From Flectobacillus sp. BAB-3569 (GTDB taxonomy: Bacteria; Bacteroidota; Bacteroidia; Cytophagales; Spirosomataceae), in assembly GCF_002270355.1 (NCBI RefSeq), contig NZ_NJFZ01000042.1, positions 62,001 through 126,000 of the forward strand: 64,000 bases of DNA. Reading direction: 5' to 3'. Of the stretch, positions 46,904 through 57,359 are shown one piece after another. Below the pieces are notes generated by a model, which saw only the letters and a list, made by a program, of their open reading frames with translations, ran no database searches and was not told the DNA's origin. Every line of letters begins with the position of its first letter. Within the stretch, counting starts at the first letter, position 1. A program made the translations under genes and the position numbers.

Positions 46904-47136
46904 GGCGCAAAGATAAACCTGTAATTTGAGTCATACTACGTTTTTTTCAAAAAATGACAAGAATCAGGAATTGACCAACTGATACTTGCTTTTGTATGTA
47001 GTTTTGAATAAAGTAGTATTTTGACAAATTGGATTAAGGAGTTATGGCGTTTTATTCTTTCCAATATTAGTAACGTTATATCCCTTTTTTGTTATGATTT
47101 CATCATAATAATCCAATTTTTGACTCAATATCTGCC

Positions 47137-47832
47137 TTATTCGAGTGCTTTGATATTGTCGATATATTTCTTTCCAACAGGTAACTCAAGCTTTGATAAT
47201 AGAACTTTGGAATGGTGGAATCCTGTGATTTTCTGTTTGTTAACGATATAGGAATTATGTATCCTTACAAAGATTTGTTCCGACAATCGGCTTTCGATTC
47301 CTCGCAGATTACTACGTGTTAAAATAGGGTAAGTTTTTTCATGAATATAGATTTTTACATAGTCTTTTAGTCCTTCGATATAGATGATTTCGTCGTAGAA
47401 TATCTTGACTTTTTTGTACTCAGCATTTACAACAATATATTGCTGAGGCTCTTCTTGTGGTGGCAAATCTCTCAATTTTAATCTGTCCTCTATCTTTTTA
47501 AGAGCCGCTGATATTCTTTCTTTTCGAATAGGTTTCACCAAATAATCGACCGCATTTAGTTCAAAACCTTCTACCGCATATTGATTGTAAGCCGTTGTAA
47601 AAACCACTAAGGGAGGCTTTTCTAAAGACTTCACAAATTGTGTCCCTAAAATTTCAGGCATTTGAATATCCGAAAACAACACATCAACTTCTTGAGTTTG
47701 TAGAAAGTCTAGGACATCACTTGGGTCATGAAATTTACCCAGTACTTCTACTTCTGGAAATTGCAGTAAATCATCTTCCAAAATATTGAGCGCAAATGGC
47801 TCATCGTCAAGTAAAATACATCTAATTTTCAT
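47137..47832 (-). CDS. LytTR-family response regulator
   Basis: A 231-residue regulator. The receiver (about 1-120) has D9/D10 and phospho-acceptor D55 (FSDIQMPE) with K102 (VKPIRKE). A LytTR DNA-binding domain (about 140-231) has IIYIEGLKDYVKIYI and RIHNSYIVNKQKI. It overlaps the kinase gene by 11 bases. It lies between the copper operon and a divergent receptor gene, so either could be its target. Confidence 0.95.
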   Translation of the reverse strand: MKIRCILLDDEPFALNILEDDLLQFPEVEVLGKFHDPSDVLDFLQTQEVDVLFSDIQMPEILGTQFVKSLEKPPLVVFTTAYNQYAVEGFELNAVDYLVKPIRKERISAALKKIEDRLKLRDLPPQEEPQQYIVVNAEYKKVKIFYDEIIYIEGLKDYVKIYIHEKTYPILTRSNLRGIESRLSEQIFVRIHNSYIVNKQKITGFHHSKVLLSKLELPVGKKYIDNIKALE

Positions 47833-48856
47833 CTAGTGTAAGTTCAAGTTTTACCTCAAAATAGCCCTCTTGATTATTGATTTCTAAGGTGTGTTTTCGT
47901 GGATACAATAGCTCCAATCTTCGTTTGATATTACTCAACCCTATACCTTCTGAGTTGAGAGTGGTCTTTTTTAACAGCACTTTATTTTTGGATAAAAACA
48001 AAATTCCATGCTCGGTATTCTGTAAGGTGAAGATAATTTCTGGTGAATTTTTACTATCTATCCCATACTTAAAAGCATTTTCAACAAAATGGATAAACAG
48101 CAAAGGTGCAATACTATACTGCTTGATAGATGGAGACACTTGAAACTCCACTTTTCCCTCAATCGGCAAGCGCAAAGCTTGTAATTCTATGTAGTTTCTC
48201 AGATGTTCTATTTCTTTGTTGATGTCAACATTCGAATCAGTCACTTCATAAATAATATACCGTAATATTTCCGAAAGTTTAATAATAGTATCTTCCGAGT
48301 TGATATGACTTTTACGAACTAGCCAACGAATATTATTAAGAGTATTGAACAAAAAATGGGGACTTATTTGAAGCTTAAGCATATTTAGTTCTGCCACAGT
48401 TTTCTCAAGCTCCATCTGCTTATATAGTTCTTTCTGGCGAGCTTGCTCATTGTATAAAAACAACATCGTACTTGCTAAAATACAAATTGTGTAAAAAAAT
48501 AAAGGCCCAATAATTCTAGCAAACAAGAAATCTAGTGTACCTACTTTTACAGGATGTGGTGGTCCCATCAACGAAATTAAATAATTGATACCCGCGTAAG
48601 TCAACCCTCCAAATAGTAAAACACTAAAGTATTTCCATCTTTTGACAGAGAAGAAAAGCTTTGGGCCAATATAAAGTAGATGCGAATAAAAAATAATCGC
48701 CCAGACAATCATGTTAGTCGTATGAGTTTTAAAAAAAGCAAAATCAAGCTTTTGAAGCTTGCTAGGTTCATACAAAAAAATGATATATGGAAACAAATAA
48801 AGGATTGTCCACGTAAGGATATGCCCAATATATGGTTTGATGGCTTGCTTAATCAT
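47822..48856 (-). CDS. LytS-type sensor histidine kinase
   Basis: A 344-residue protein with four membrane helices (about 10-135), then a His_kinase domain with the phospho-acceptor in QISPHFLFNTLNN (about 159-171) and an HATPase lacking the usual long lid (FVENAFKYGI, then GIGLSNIKRRL). It is co-transcribed with the LytTR regulator. A -7-like TAGCTTTG on the minus strand (48897-48904) lies 41 bases upstream of the start. Confidence 0.95.
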   Translation of the reverse strand: MIKQAIKPYIGHILTWTILYLFPYIIFLYEPSKLQKLDFAFFKTHTTNMIVWAIIFYSHLLYIGPKLFFSVKRWKYFSVLLFGGLTYAGINYLISLMGPPHPVKVGTLDFLFARIIGPLFFYTICILASTMLFLYNEQARQKELYKQMELEKTVAELNMLKLQISPHFLFNTLNNIRWLVRKSHINSEDTIIKLSEILRYIIYEVTDSNVDINKEIEHLRNYIELQALRLPIEGKVEFQVSPSIKQYSIAPLLFIHFVENAFKYGIDSKNSPEIIFTLQNTEHGILFLSKNKVLLKKTTLNSEGIGLSNIKRRLELLYPRKHTLEINNQEGYFEVKLELTLDEN

Positions 48857-49163
48857 GTTGTATACAATTTAGGTAGTTAACAGCCAGTTACTAGGCCAAA
48901 GCTAACCATTTGATAATAAGAATAGTCCTATTAAAAATGAAAGCTATTCATCATCAAACTATTCAGAGAACAAACTTACTGAATAGATTCTAATCCACGA
49001 TGTTCATCCATATACAGTTCACATCATTGCGTCTACAGCTGAATGGAAATTCGAGAAATTGCCCGCAAATTTGAATCATCAATCGCAAGTGAGAGTGATG
49101 TTATTCAAAATGTAGTAAATAAAAATTTTCCTCTGATAAACTCTCGAATTAACTCTATCAATC
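48857..49163. promoter_or_regulatory. 307-bp divergent regulatory region
   Basis: Divergent gap between the LytS gene and the outer-membrane receptor gene. Apart from the -7-like box noted for LytS, I see no consensus promoter for the receptor. LytTR proteins usually bind paired short direct repeats; I could not identify a convincing pair by eye. Confidence 0.4.
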
Positions 49164-51763
49164 ATGAATAAGATATTAACAATTATGTTAGTGCTTCTCT
49201 CAATATCGGGATTTGCACAAATGCCTTCGGGTGGTGCTGGCAAAATGCCAGAATGGAAAGCGTATGGCAAAATCGTAGATGAGCAAGGCAAGCCCGTAGA
49301 ATTTGCTTCAGTCGTAGTACTTAAAAGCGTTGTTGACAAGGATACTAAGAAGGAAAAAGATGTTTTGGTAAAAGCCATGCAAACCGAATTGAACGGAGAC
49401 TTTAGTTTTTCTGGTTTGCCCATGATGGCTAAATTAAAACTTAAAATCAGTTCGGTAGGCTATAAAACTTTGGAAATGCCTTTGGCAGTATCTATGCCTA
49501 AAATGGAAGGTGGCGCACCAAAGCCAGGTCAACAACCTGACCCTGCCATGATGGCAAAAATGATGGCTGCGATGGACAAAGATTTGGGCAACATCAAGTT
49601 AGCCTCAGAGTCCACTCTTCTCGATGGTGTAACAGTCAATGGTTCTAAGCCATTATTGGAAATGGATATTGACAAAAAAGCTTTAACGTTTCTAAAAACT
49701 TAGTTACTTCGGGTGGTACTGCGGTAGACATCATGCGTAATATTCCTTCATTGCAAGTAGATATTGATGGTAATGTAAAATTAAGAAATGCCTCACCTGT
49801 ACTGTTTATCGATGGTCGCCCGACAACATTGAACCTAGACCAAATCCCTGCGGATGCTATCGAAAAAGTTGAGGTAATCACCAACCCTTCAGCTAAATAC
49901 GATGCTTCTGGAAGTACAGCAGGTATCCTAAATTTGGTCTTGAAGAAAAACAAAAAGAGTGGATATAATGGCATGGTAAACTTGGGTGCCGACCGTTTTG
50001 GTGGCTCTAATATTATGGGAAACCTTAGTGTACGTCAAAATAAAGTAAACGTAACAATGATGTTTATGAATATGCGTATGCGTAACAACGTTACAGGTAA
50101 TAGCGACCGCTCAAGCACCATTGGTGGTACACAATCGAGTATCGCGCAGGACATCAATAGCAAAACAAAAGGCAACATGACTTTTGGTCGCTTAGGTATG
50201 GACTACTATGTATCGAACCGTGCGACACTTTCGGTGGCTGGTTTCTTCGGACAAGGTAAATTTGACCCAACTGAAGACTTGAAAATCACGACAAAAATCA
50301 ACGGCGTAACAAGTTCTAGCAATAGACTTTCGAATACTGAAAGAGCATTTAAACCAAGAGGTTTGCAATTAGGTTTCAAACAAAACTTCAAAACAGAAGG
50401 CGAAGAACTTTCTGCTGATTTGAACTACTTTGGTGGCGACAACTCTTCCAATGCGGTTTACTCTACCAATTATTATAATGCTCAAAATGTCATTACAGGA
50501 AATCAAATCCAGAAAAATATTGGTGAAGGGAATAACAAAGTTTTGACAGTTCAGACAGATTATGTAAAACCATTGAAAGGAAAAATCACTTTAGAAACAG
50601 GTGCAAAAATCCAAATCAATTACAATAAAAACTTGAATAACAACACCTTAAAGGCTGTAGGATCTGATATTTACAAAGATATTACTTCTGCTTCTGTAAA
50701 TTATGAAGGTGAAAATTATGTGTATGCTGCTTACGTTTCATTTGCAGGAAAGTTACCAAAATTGTTTTCTTACAAAGTTGGTTTACGTGGTGAAAGCTCA
50801 AAATATAATGGATCTCTTTTAGCCAACAATCAAAAGTTTAGTAACGAATATCCAATCAGCTTGTTTCCTTCGATATTCTTAACAAGAGAATTGTCTAAAG
50901 CAGATCAATTGCAATTGAGCGTAACAAGAAGAGTAAATAGACCCAACTTTTTCCAGCAAATCCCTTATGTAGATTTTAGCGATAGCTTGAACATTACAAG
51001 AGGAAATCCAGACTTAGTACCAGAGTTTACGACCTCAAGCGAAATTTCATATAGTCACTCAAAAGGTAATTCCACTTTCTTGGCATCAGGTTATTACAAA
51101 TACACGAATAACCTCATTACAAGATATTTGAGTCAAGAAATCAACCCGATTAGTGGCAAAACTGACTTGATTAATACCTATATCAATGCCAATTCGAGTG
51201 TAACGTATGGTACAGAGTTTACATACACAACAAAATTGAAAGCATTTTGGGATTTAACGGCGAACTTGAACTTTTATAACTCAAAAATCAATACCCAAAA
51301 CATCGAAAACGCACAAGCTACAGATGCTCTTTGGACAGTGTTTGGTAAAATCAACAACAACTTTACCTTACCGCAAAAATGGGTAATCCAGTTATCTGGC
51401 GATTATCAAGGCAAAACCAATATGCCTATCACGCAAAATCAAGGTTTTGGACCTCCAATGAGTCAGGCGCAAAGTTCATCACAAGGATATATCAAGCCTT
51501 TTTATGGAGTTGATATTGCGATCAAAAAGAGTTTCTTGAAAAACGATATTGCTTCTGCGACACTTTCGGTAAACGATATTTTCAGAACAAGAGGAAACAC
51601 ACAGGTATCGTACGGTGAAGGATTTACACAAACTTACTATCGTTTGAATAACCCACAATTGGTGAGATTGAACCTCTCTATTCGTTTCGGACAGATGGAT
51701 ATGAGCATATTTAAGAGAAGTTCTAAAAATGCCTCATCGATGGAAGGTATGCAAATGCAGTAG
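49164..51763 (+). pseudogene. Outer-membrane beta-barrel/TonB-dependent receptor (OMP_b-brl type), frameshifted
   Basis: Two reading frames encode one receptor of about 866 residues. The 5' frame (49164-49703) holds a signal peptide, a carboxypeptidase-regulatory domain and the start of the plug (TLLDGVTVNGSKPLLEMDIDKK). It then reads off frame to a stop at 49703. One added A in the A6 run at 49674-49679 gives DIDKKSFNVSKNLVTSGGTA, followed by the 3' frame (49733-51763). That frame has IMRNIPSLQVDIDGNV and the barrel ending LVRLNLSIRFGQMDMSIFK. Such receptors occur beside LytTR systems. No ligand can be assigned. Confidence 0.85.
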
Positions 51764-51829
51764 TTTTTTGGATAATAAATCATAGAAATAGTGACAAGGT
51801 GTATTATGTGATATTGTAATGCACTGGTT

Positions 51830-51862
51830 AAACCACCGCACATCTTGGGCGGTGGTTTTTTG
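51830..51862 (+). terminator. Rho-independent terminator after the receptor gene
   Basis: AAACCACCGC (51830-51839) and GCGGTGGTTT (51849-51858) form a perfect 10-bp stem with a 9-base loop, followed by a T-run. Confidence 0.9.
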
Positions 51863-51972
51863 TTTGGCTTTGGGCAGTAGTGTCGGCTACAGTCTAAAAT
51901 ATCGTTCAGTTTTCAGGGCAACCTATTTTAGGCAAGGACAAAGGACAATTCATCACTCAAAACTCCGCTCTA

Positions 51973-52842
51973 CTAATTGATTCCTTGCTCGCTAAGGATA
52001 TTCTTTAGAAGTGGCTCTAAATCTTCCTTTTTGGTTTGTGAGCTAATATGCTTCGTAAGATTGTCATAAATAGATTGATCGCCGATTTGGTCTATTTGGT
52101 AGGTTAATACTTTAATCAGTCTCAAATATTTTCTTCTTTGATACCATACAAAACCAATAATCAGCAATGCTGCCAAAGTAATGCCTCCAATAATCATGGA
52201 AGCTTGACGTTGCACAAAAGGTATATCTTTATGAACAATCTTATCAATCCTACTTGTAAGTGTGTCTATGGTCGGTTGAAGTGTATTGTTAACCAACTGC
52301 TGAGTACGCATGGAAGTTTTTTCACTTAAAATATTGCCAATAATAGAATCCAATTTTGCTTTCGACGCTGGACTATTCATTGAATCCAAGGCATTTTGTA
52401 ACATATTGGTCAAAAGCCTTTGCGAATTTTTATCAAGTGTTCGCATGATTTTGGCAACCAATTCATCCGTGAATTTCAAATCGCCTTTGAGTCTTCCAAT
52501 TTGCCAATGTAGATTATCCCCCAGCTTTGTCAATTGAATATTTGTTGTATCTCCCGCAATGGCAATCGCGTGAATGAGTTTTTTAATATCAGGATTTAAG
52601 GTATCGGCAAATCCCTTTAAACTCGACGCAGCGTGTGGAAGGGCTTTGGTAGCACCTAGCACTAAGTTTTCACCTACTTTTGACGATAAATTACTCAAGG
52701 CAGGTTCGGCTTTGTTGAGGGGTTTGGTCAAATCAATTTTGTCAACCTCATTTTTGAGAACATTACAGGAGGTAAAAAGAATAGACAAAATTATGGCTAA
52801 AACAGACTGCTTTAGCAAAGAAAGTGGTAGTAGGTGTTTCAT
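51973..52842 (-). CDS. Lipoprotein with C-terminal membrane helix, unknown function
   Basis: A 289-residue protein with lipobox LFTSC (C26), a long helical region and a membrane helix at about 215-235 (IIGGITLAALLIIGFVWY), then a short helical tail. A lipid anchor at the N-terminus plus a second membrane helix is unusual and would form a loop in the periplasm. It is convergent with the receptor gene. No family recognised. Confidence 0.6.
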   Translation of the reverse strand: MKHLLPLSLLKQSVLAIILSILFTSCNVLKNEVDKIDLTKPLNKAEPALSNLSSKVGENLVLGATKALPHAASSLKGFADTLNPDIKKLIHAIAIAGDTTNIQLTKLGDNLHWQIGRLKGDLKFTDELVAKIMRTLDKNSQRLLTNMLQNALDSMNSPASKAKLDSIIGNILSEKTSMRTQQLVNNTLQPTIDTLTSRIDKIVHKDIPFVQRQASMIIGGITLAALLIIGFVWYQRRKYLRLIKVLTYQIDQIGDQSIYDNLTKHISSQTKKEDLEPLLKNILSEQGIN

Positions 52843-52936
52843 GAGAGATTAAAATGTGTGTTATGATAGATTTTCTGCAAAATAGGCATTTCAACCTTCA
52901 TAAAACATGATAATCTATTATTCGGTCAAAAACAAA

Positions 52937-52969
52937 AGAGGGATGATTGTCTGGTACAATCATCCCTCT
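52937..52969 (-). terminator. Terminator of the MMPL transporter gene
   Basis: AGAGGGATGATTGT (52937-52950) and ACAATCATCCCTCT (52956-52969) form a perfect 14-bp stem with a 5-base loop. On the minus strand a T-rich run follows. Confidence 0.9.
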
Positions 52970-52997
52970 GGTATATTATATTCTGCTTAAAGCAATT

Positions 52998-55343
52998 TTA
53001 TTGTTCTTCTAACACTACTGCTTTAGTTTTTCTAACATCCAATTTTTTACGATTGATTGTCAACAGTAATGCTGGTAATAAAATCAAGTTGGTACACATC
53101 GCAATCAAAAGTGTAATAGATACCATCACACCCATAGCAGCAGTTCCGCCAAAACTTGATGCAGCAAATATAGAGAATCCACAGAACAAAATTACGGCTG
53201 TGTAAATCATACTCAAACCTGTACCAAAAATGGTGTTAGTGATAGATTCGCGTACACTATTGCCTTTTTCTTCCAATTCTTGACGATAACGCGTCAAGAA
53301 ATAAACTGTTCCATCTGAGGCAATACCGAAAGTAATACTAAAGATTAGAATCGTAGAAGGCTTAAAGTGAATATCGAAAAAGCCCATAATTCCCGCTGTC
53401 AATGCCAATGGAATCAAACAAGGTAATTTTGATAAAATAATGATAGGAATCGAGCGGAAAAGCACCATACCCACCAAAGCAATCAACACAATGGCAATCA
53501 ACAAACTTTCGTACAAGTTGCCCAACAAGTAGTCATTGCTTTTCAAAAACACCAAGCTATGTCCTGTCAAGCTTACTTTATATTGGTCTTTCGGAAAAAT
53601 CTCATCCACTTGTGGCTGGATTTCTTTCATCAATTCTTTGATACGTACCGAACCAACATCAGCCATTTGGTAACTGATACGGGTGATACTTTTATCATCG
53701 TTCAAGAACGGTTTGATTTGTTTTGAGGCTGATGAAGAATCAGTTTGTAGATATTCTGAGAGTTTTGACAACTCAAAAACACTAGGCATAATAAAGTATC
53801 GTCCTTCACCACCTTTGTAAGATTGGTATAAGAAACGAACTGCCTCAACAATCGATAATGGTTTTGAAAACTCCTTGTATTGCTTTAAACGATTTTGTAA
53901 AGATTTTATCTTGTACAAGGTTTCAGCTTGGTTATCAAATACCCCATTCTTATGCTTAGTATCTACCATGATTTCGAAAGGCAAAACACCATTGAAGTTT
54001 TCTTCGAAAAAGCGTAAATCGGCATAAATAGGATCTTTTTTAGGAAGGTCATCTACAACATATCCGATTACATTGATTTTGGTAACACCATAAGCAGATA
54101 CCAACACAACTACCAAGGCTGTCAAATAAATCGCTGGACGGTGGTTATGAACTGTATGATCAATCCATGACAAGAACTTCTTAGCCCATTTTCCGTCCAA
54201 ATGCTTCAAATGCTTCACTTGAGGCAATCCCATGTAGTACACCGAAATTGGAACTAAAACCAAACAAAGCACGTAAGTAACCATTACATTCAGGGCAGAC
54301 ACAACGCCAAATTCGACCAACAAACTACTATTTGTAAAATAAAACACCCCAAATCCAATCGCTGTTGTCATATTGGCAAGGAAGGTCGATAAACCAATCC
54401 CTGTAATCATATTATGAATCGCAAGCTGCTTATCGCCATGAGCCGACAATTCTGCTTGGTAGCGATTAATCAAGAAAATACAGTTTGGTACACCAATCAC
54501 AATCAATAATGGCGGAATCAAACCTGTTAACATCGTAATCTTATAACCCATCATTACGAGTGTTCCTACCGAAAATACCACACCAATCAATACCACCAAA
54601 ATTGATACTAGGGTGAATCGAATAGAGCGGAAGAAAAACCATAAAATAGCCGCAGTCACTAGTACGGCCAATCCCATAAACAGCTCCATTTCGTGCGATA
54701 CCTTTTGCATCGTAGCAGTACGAATAAAAGGCATACCTGAAAGATGAAGCGTAGTATGGTGTTTTTCCTCAAACTGATGTGCTAAATCTCTGATTTCTTG
54801 AACAATTGAAATACGTTTCTTTGAGTTCAAAGCTTTCTCATTGAAAGTAATCGCCATCAAGGTGGTATTGGTTTTTGTATTAATCACCATACCGTCATAG
54901 AACTTCAAATTGGCAATTTTTTCCTTAATTGAATCAACCTCAGCCTGAGACTTTGGTTTTTGAGTCAACAAAGGTTTTACCTCAAAACGCTTGGTTGTTT
55001 CATTGACTTTCAAGTCAATCAAATTTGTTAGAGAGATTACATTTTTAATTCCCTCATGCTTTTTAATCGCCTGTGAAAGGTCGTACCAATCATTAAAATT
55101 CTCTAATTTATATAAGTCAGGCGACTGGTATCCAATCACCATAAGGCTACCATCTTCGCCAAATAATTTTCTGAAACGTTGATATTCTTGTTCGATTGGG
55201 TCGTTTGCTGGAAGAATACGGGCAAATTCATAAGATAATTGGATTCGGCTAGCCTGATACCCCATGTAAATGGTTGATACGATAATTAATCCAATCCAAA
55301 ATAATCTATTTCGGATGATTAGTTCTGCGATTTTATTCCACAT
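52998..55343 (-). CDS. MMPL/RND-superfamily transporter
   Basis: A 781-residue protein with about 12 helices in two sets of six (one, then five, after each large periplasmic loop), typical of the MMPL/sterol-sensing RND subclass. Loop 1 includes YEFARILPANDPIEQEYQRF, and the helical repeat includes TMLTGLIPPLLIVIGVPNCI and GIASDGTVYFLTRYRQELEE. No membrane-fusion or outer-membrane partner is adjacent, as usual for MMPL members, which move lipids or hydrophobic molecules. It starts at ATG 55343. Confidence 0.85.
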   Translation of the reverse strand: MWNKIAELIIRNRLFWIGLIIVSTIYMGYQASRIQLSYEFARILPANDPIEQEYQRFRKLFGEDGSLMVIGYQSPDLYKLENFNDWYDLSQAIKKHEGIKNVISLTNLIDLKVNETTKRFEVKPLLTQKPKSQAEVDSIKEKIANLKFYDGMVINTKTNTTLMAITFNEKALNSKKRISIVQEIRDLAHQFEEKHHTTLHLSGMPFIRTATMQKVSHEMELFMGLAVLVTAAILWFFFRSIRFTLVSILVVLIGVVFSVGTLVMMGYKITMLTGLIPPLLIVIGVPNCIFLINRYQAELSAHGDKQLAIHNMITGIGLSTFLANMTTAIGFGVFYFTNSSLLVEFGVVSALNVMVTYVLCLVLVPISVYYMGLPQVKHLKHLDGKWAKKFLSWIDHTVHNHRPAIYLTALVVVLVSAYGVTKINVIGYVVDDLPKKDPIYADLRFFEENFNGVLPFEIMVDTKHKNGVFDNQAETLYKIKSLQNRLKQYKEFSKPLSIVEAVRFLYQSYKGGEGRYFIMPSVFELSKLSEYLQTDSSSASKQIKPFLNDDKSITRISYQMADVGSVRIKELMKEIQPQVDEIFPKDQYKVSLTGHSLVFLKSNDYLLGNLYESLLIAIVLIALVGMVLFRSIPIIILSKLPCLIPLALTAGIMGFFDIHFKPSTILIFSITFGIASDGTVYFLTRYRQELEEKGNSVRESITNTIFGTGLSMIYTAVILFCGFSIFAASSFGGTAAMGVMVSITLLIAMCTNLILLPALLLTINRKKLDVRKTKAVVLEEQ

Positions 55344-55491
55344 ATAGTGTAATGTTAAATGATGATTGAGCCTTTTTTAAAATCACTGTTTGTATGCGAT
55401 ACTTCAAAAAGGCGGCGTTCAGTGATTTGGCTTATTCCTAACTGTAAAAATAAATTGTATGTCTGAAGAGTTCAGTTGTATTACCCAAAAT

Positions 55492-55851
55492 TCATGGAGC
55501 ATTGATGTCGATATAATATTGGGTTAATAACTGATAGGGAATGAGAAGAAATATATTACTTAACGCAAATGAAGGATAAAATCTTATGAGTGCGTGTTGG
55601 CAATGAAACTTCAGACCAAAGCCTAGTTTGTCAAAGTCGTGTAAGATTTTCACAAAGCTTTCAAAACATTTCGAAAAACTCAACGCTATGTCGTCAAAAT
55701 AGCTATCGGTTTGTTCTAGCGAAATGTTTGCCGCTAGTTTACTTTCAATCTGATATTGTAACACAATCTTACCCGTAATGCCATAACTCATCATTATTAT
55801 AGCGAGCATCATAGCAAAGGCGGGCAATATGTTACTTTTAAAATATATCAT
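55492..55851 (-). CDS. Small protein with N-terminal membrane segment, unknown
   Basis: A 119-residue ORF with a hydrophobic N-terminus (about 8-28, ILPAFAMMLAIIMMSYGITG) and no recognised domain. It is supported by a well-formed Bacteroidota promoter ending 10 bases before the ATG (see next entry). The C-terminal half is of ordinary composition. It could be a real secreted or anchored protein, or the leader of an unrelated transcript. Confidence 0.45.
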   Translation of the reverse strand: MIYFKSNILPAFAMMLAIIMMSYGITGKIVLQYQIESKLAANISLEQTDSYFDDIALSFSKCFESFVKILHDFDKLGFGLKFHCQHALIRFYPSFALSNIFLLIPYQLLTQYYIDINAP

Positions 55852-55860
55852 GATTTACTA

Positions 55861-55892
55861 CAAAATTAGTGTAGATGTCGGTTTTGCCCAAA
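55861..55892 (-). promoter_or_regulatory. Canonical Bacteroidota promoter (TTTG-N20-TAnnTTTG)
   Basis: On the minus strand, TTTG at 55892-55889 and TAATTTTG at 55868-55861 are separated by 20 bases, matching the sigma-ABfr consensus. It points at the small gene starting at 55851, with a very short leader. Confidence 0.65.
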
Positions 55893-55972
55893 AAAATAGG
55901 ACTTTTCCCTATTTTTCATTTTATATTTACAAAAAAAATACAAAAAATTAAATTTTATATTTTTAAAAAAAC

Positions 55973-56001
55973 AAAAAAGACAGCCCATCACGAGCTGTCT
56001 T
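55973..56001 (-). terminator. Terminator at the end of the arabinose operon
   Basis: AAGACAGC (55977-55984) and GCTGTCTT (55994-56001) form an 8-bp stem. On the minus strand it follows the mutarotase stop and is followed by a long T-rich tract. Confidence 0.9.
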
Positions 56002-56024
56002 CTCTTATATATTTTGTATTTTTC

Positions 56025-57187
56025 TTATTTCTTTACCGAAAACTTATAAACCGTAGTTGTTTCATATGTTTCTCCTGGTTTCAATACAGTGCTTGGGAAT
56101 TTTGCTTGGTTTGGAGAGTCAGGATAATGTTGCGTCTCTAAACACAAACCAAAACGGTGCTTGTACACTTTGCCACCTTTTCCTGTAATAGTACCATCCA
56201 AGAAGTTACCTGTATAAAACTGAATCGCTGGTTCGGTTGTGAATACTTCCAACACACGTCCGCTTGTTGGCTCATACACCGAAGCGGCCAATTTCAAGTT
56301 CTTCGTCGAGTCAGTTAATACCCAGCAGTGGTCATAGCCTAATCCAAATTTAATTTGCTCATCCTTCGCATCATTGATTCTTGCGCCGATTTTGAATGGC
56401 TTAGTGAAATCAAATGGAGTTCCAGCTACTGGTTTCAATTCACCCGTAGGAATCAACGTTGCATCTACTGGTAAGAATTTGTCAGCATTCAATGTTACTT
56501 CGTGGTCTAAGATATCGCTATCAAAACCACCTTTCAAGTTGAAATAAGCATGGTTTGTCAAGTTTACTACCGTTGCTTTGTCAGTAGTCGCTTTGTAGTC
56601 GATTTTCAAAGAATTATCTTTTTGCAAAGTATAAACCACCTCTACCGACAAGTTGCCTGGATATCCTTCTTCGCCATCTTTTGCGGTGTATGTCAATTTC
56701 AATGATGGTTCTTCACCTTCGATTGGCGTAGCTTTCCAAAGTACTTTATCAAATCCTTTCAAACCGCCATGCAAAGCATTTGGTCCGTTATTTTTAGCTA
56801 GAGAGTAAGCTTTTCCATCTAAAGTAAATTGTCCTTTGGCGATACGGTTGCCATAGCGACCAATCAAAGCGCCGAAATATGGAACACCTTTCTGATAACC
56901 CGAAAGTGAATCGCAACCAAGCGTGATATCATCAAATTTTCCATTTTTATCTGGAGCTGTCCAAGAAACGATTGTACCACCAAAATCAGAAATTTGAACG
57001 GTAGTTCCTGCGGCATTGTGCAAGGTGTAAAGCGTAGCTTGTGTGCTATCAGAAACTTTTCCGAAAGCCGATTGTTCGATTTTCAAGCTATCAGAAGTTC
57101 CTTGAGTAGATTCAGATTTTTTACTTTCGCAAGCCCACAACAAACTGGCTGTCAATAAACTTGCTACGAGGAGATTGTTTTTTTCAT
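56025..57187 (-). pseudogene. Galactose mutarotase (aldose 1-epimerase) lipoprotein, signal peptide frameshifted
   Basis: The main frame encodes a 376-residue aldose 1-epimerase, with GRYGNRIAKGQF, LTNHAYFNLKG (catalytic His), LGYDHCW and CLETQHYPDSPNQ (catalytic Glu). It opens only at a TTG at 57155 in mid-signal peptide. An ATG at 57187 lies in another frame. Adding one A in the coding-strand A7 run (plus-strand T7, 57178-57184) gives MKKNNLLVASLLTASLLWAC, a perfect lipoprotein signal, and a protein of about 387 residues. The enzyme interconverts alpha and beta sugars. It is the last gene of the arabinose locus. Confidence 0.85.
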
Positions 57188-57243
57188 AGTTTTTTTACTG
57201 TAAAATGGAAAAATTTGGGTTATCAAGAATTATATCGGATGTC

Positions 57244-57296
57244 GGATTTTTGATTTCGAATTGATAAAAATTCTCATATCTTGAAATCAAAAATCC
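57244..57296. repeat. 14-bp inverted repeat between transaldolase and mutarotase genes
   Basis: GGATTTTTGATTTC (57244-57257) and GAAATCAAAAATCC (57283-57296) with a 25-base spacer. It sits between two genes of the operon and may modulate read-through. Confidence 0.65.
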
Positions 57297-57359
57297 TATC
57301 CAAAATTGTCTATTTTTTAGTAATAATTCAAAACGCCGCACTCTTCTTTCTTCACGCAA

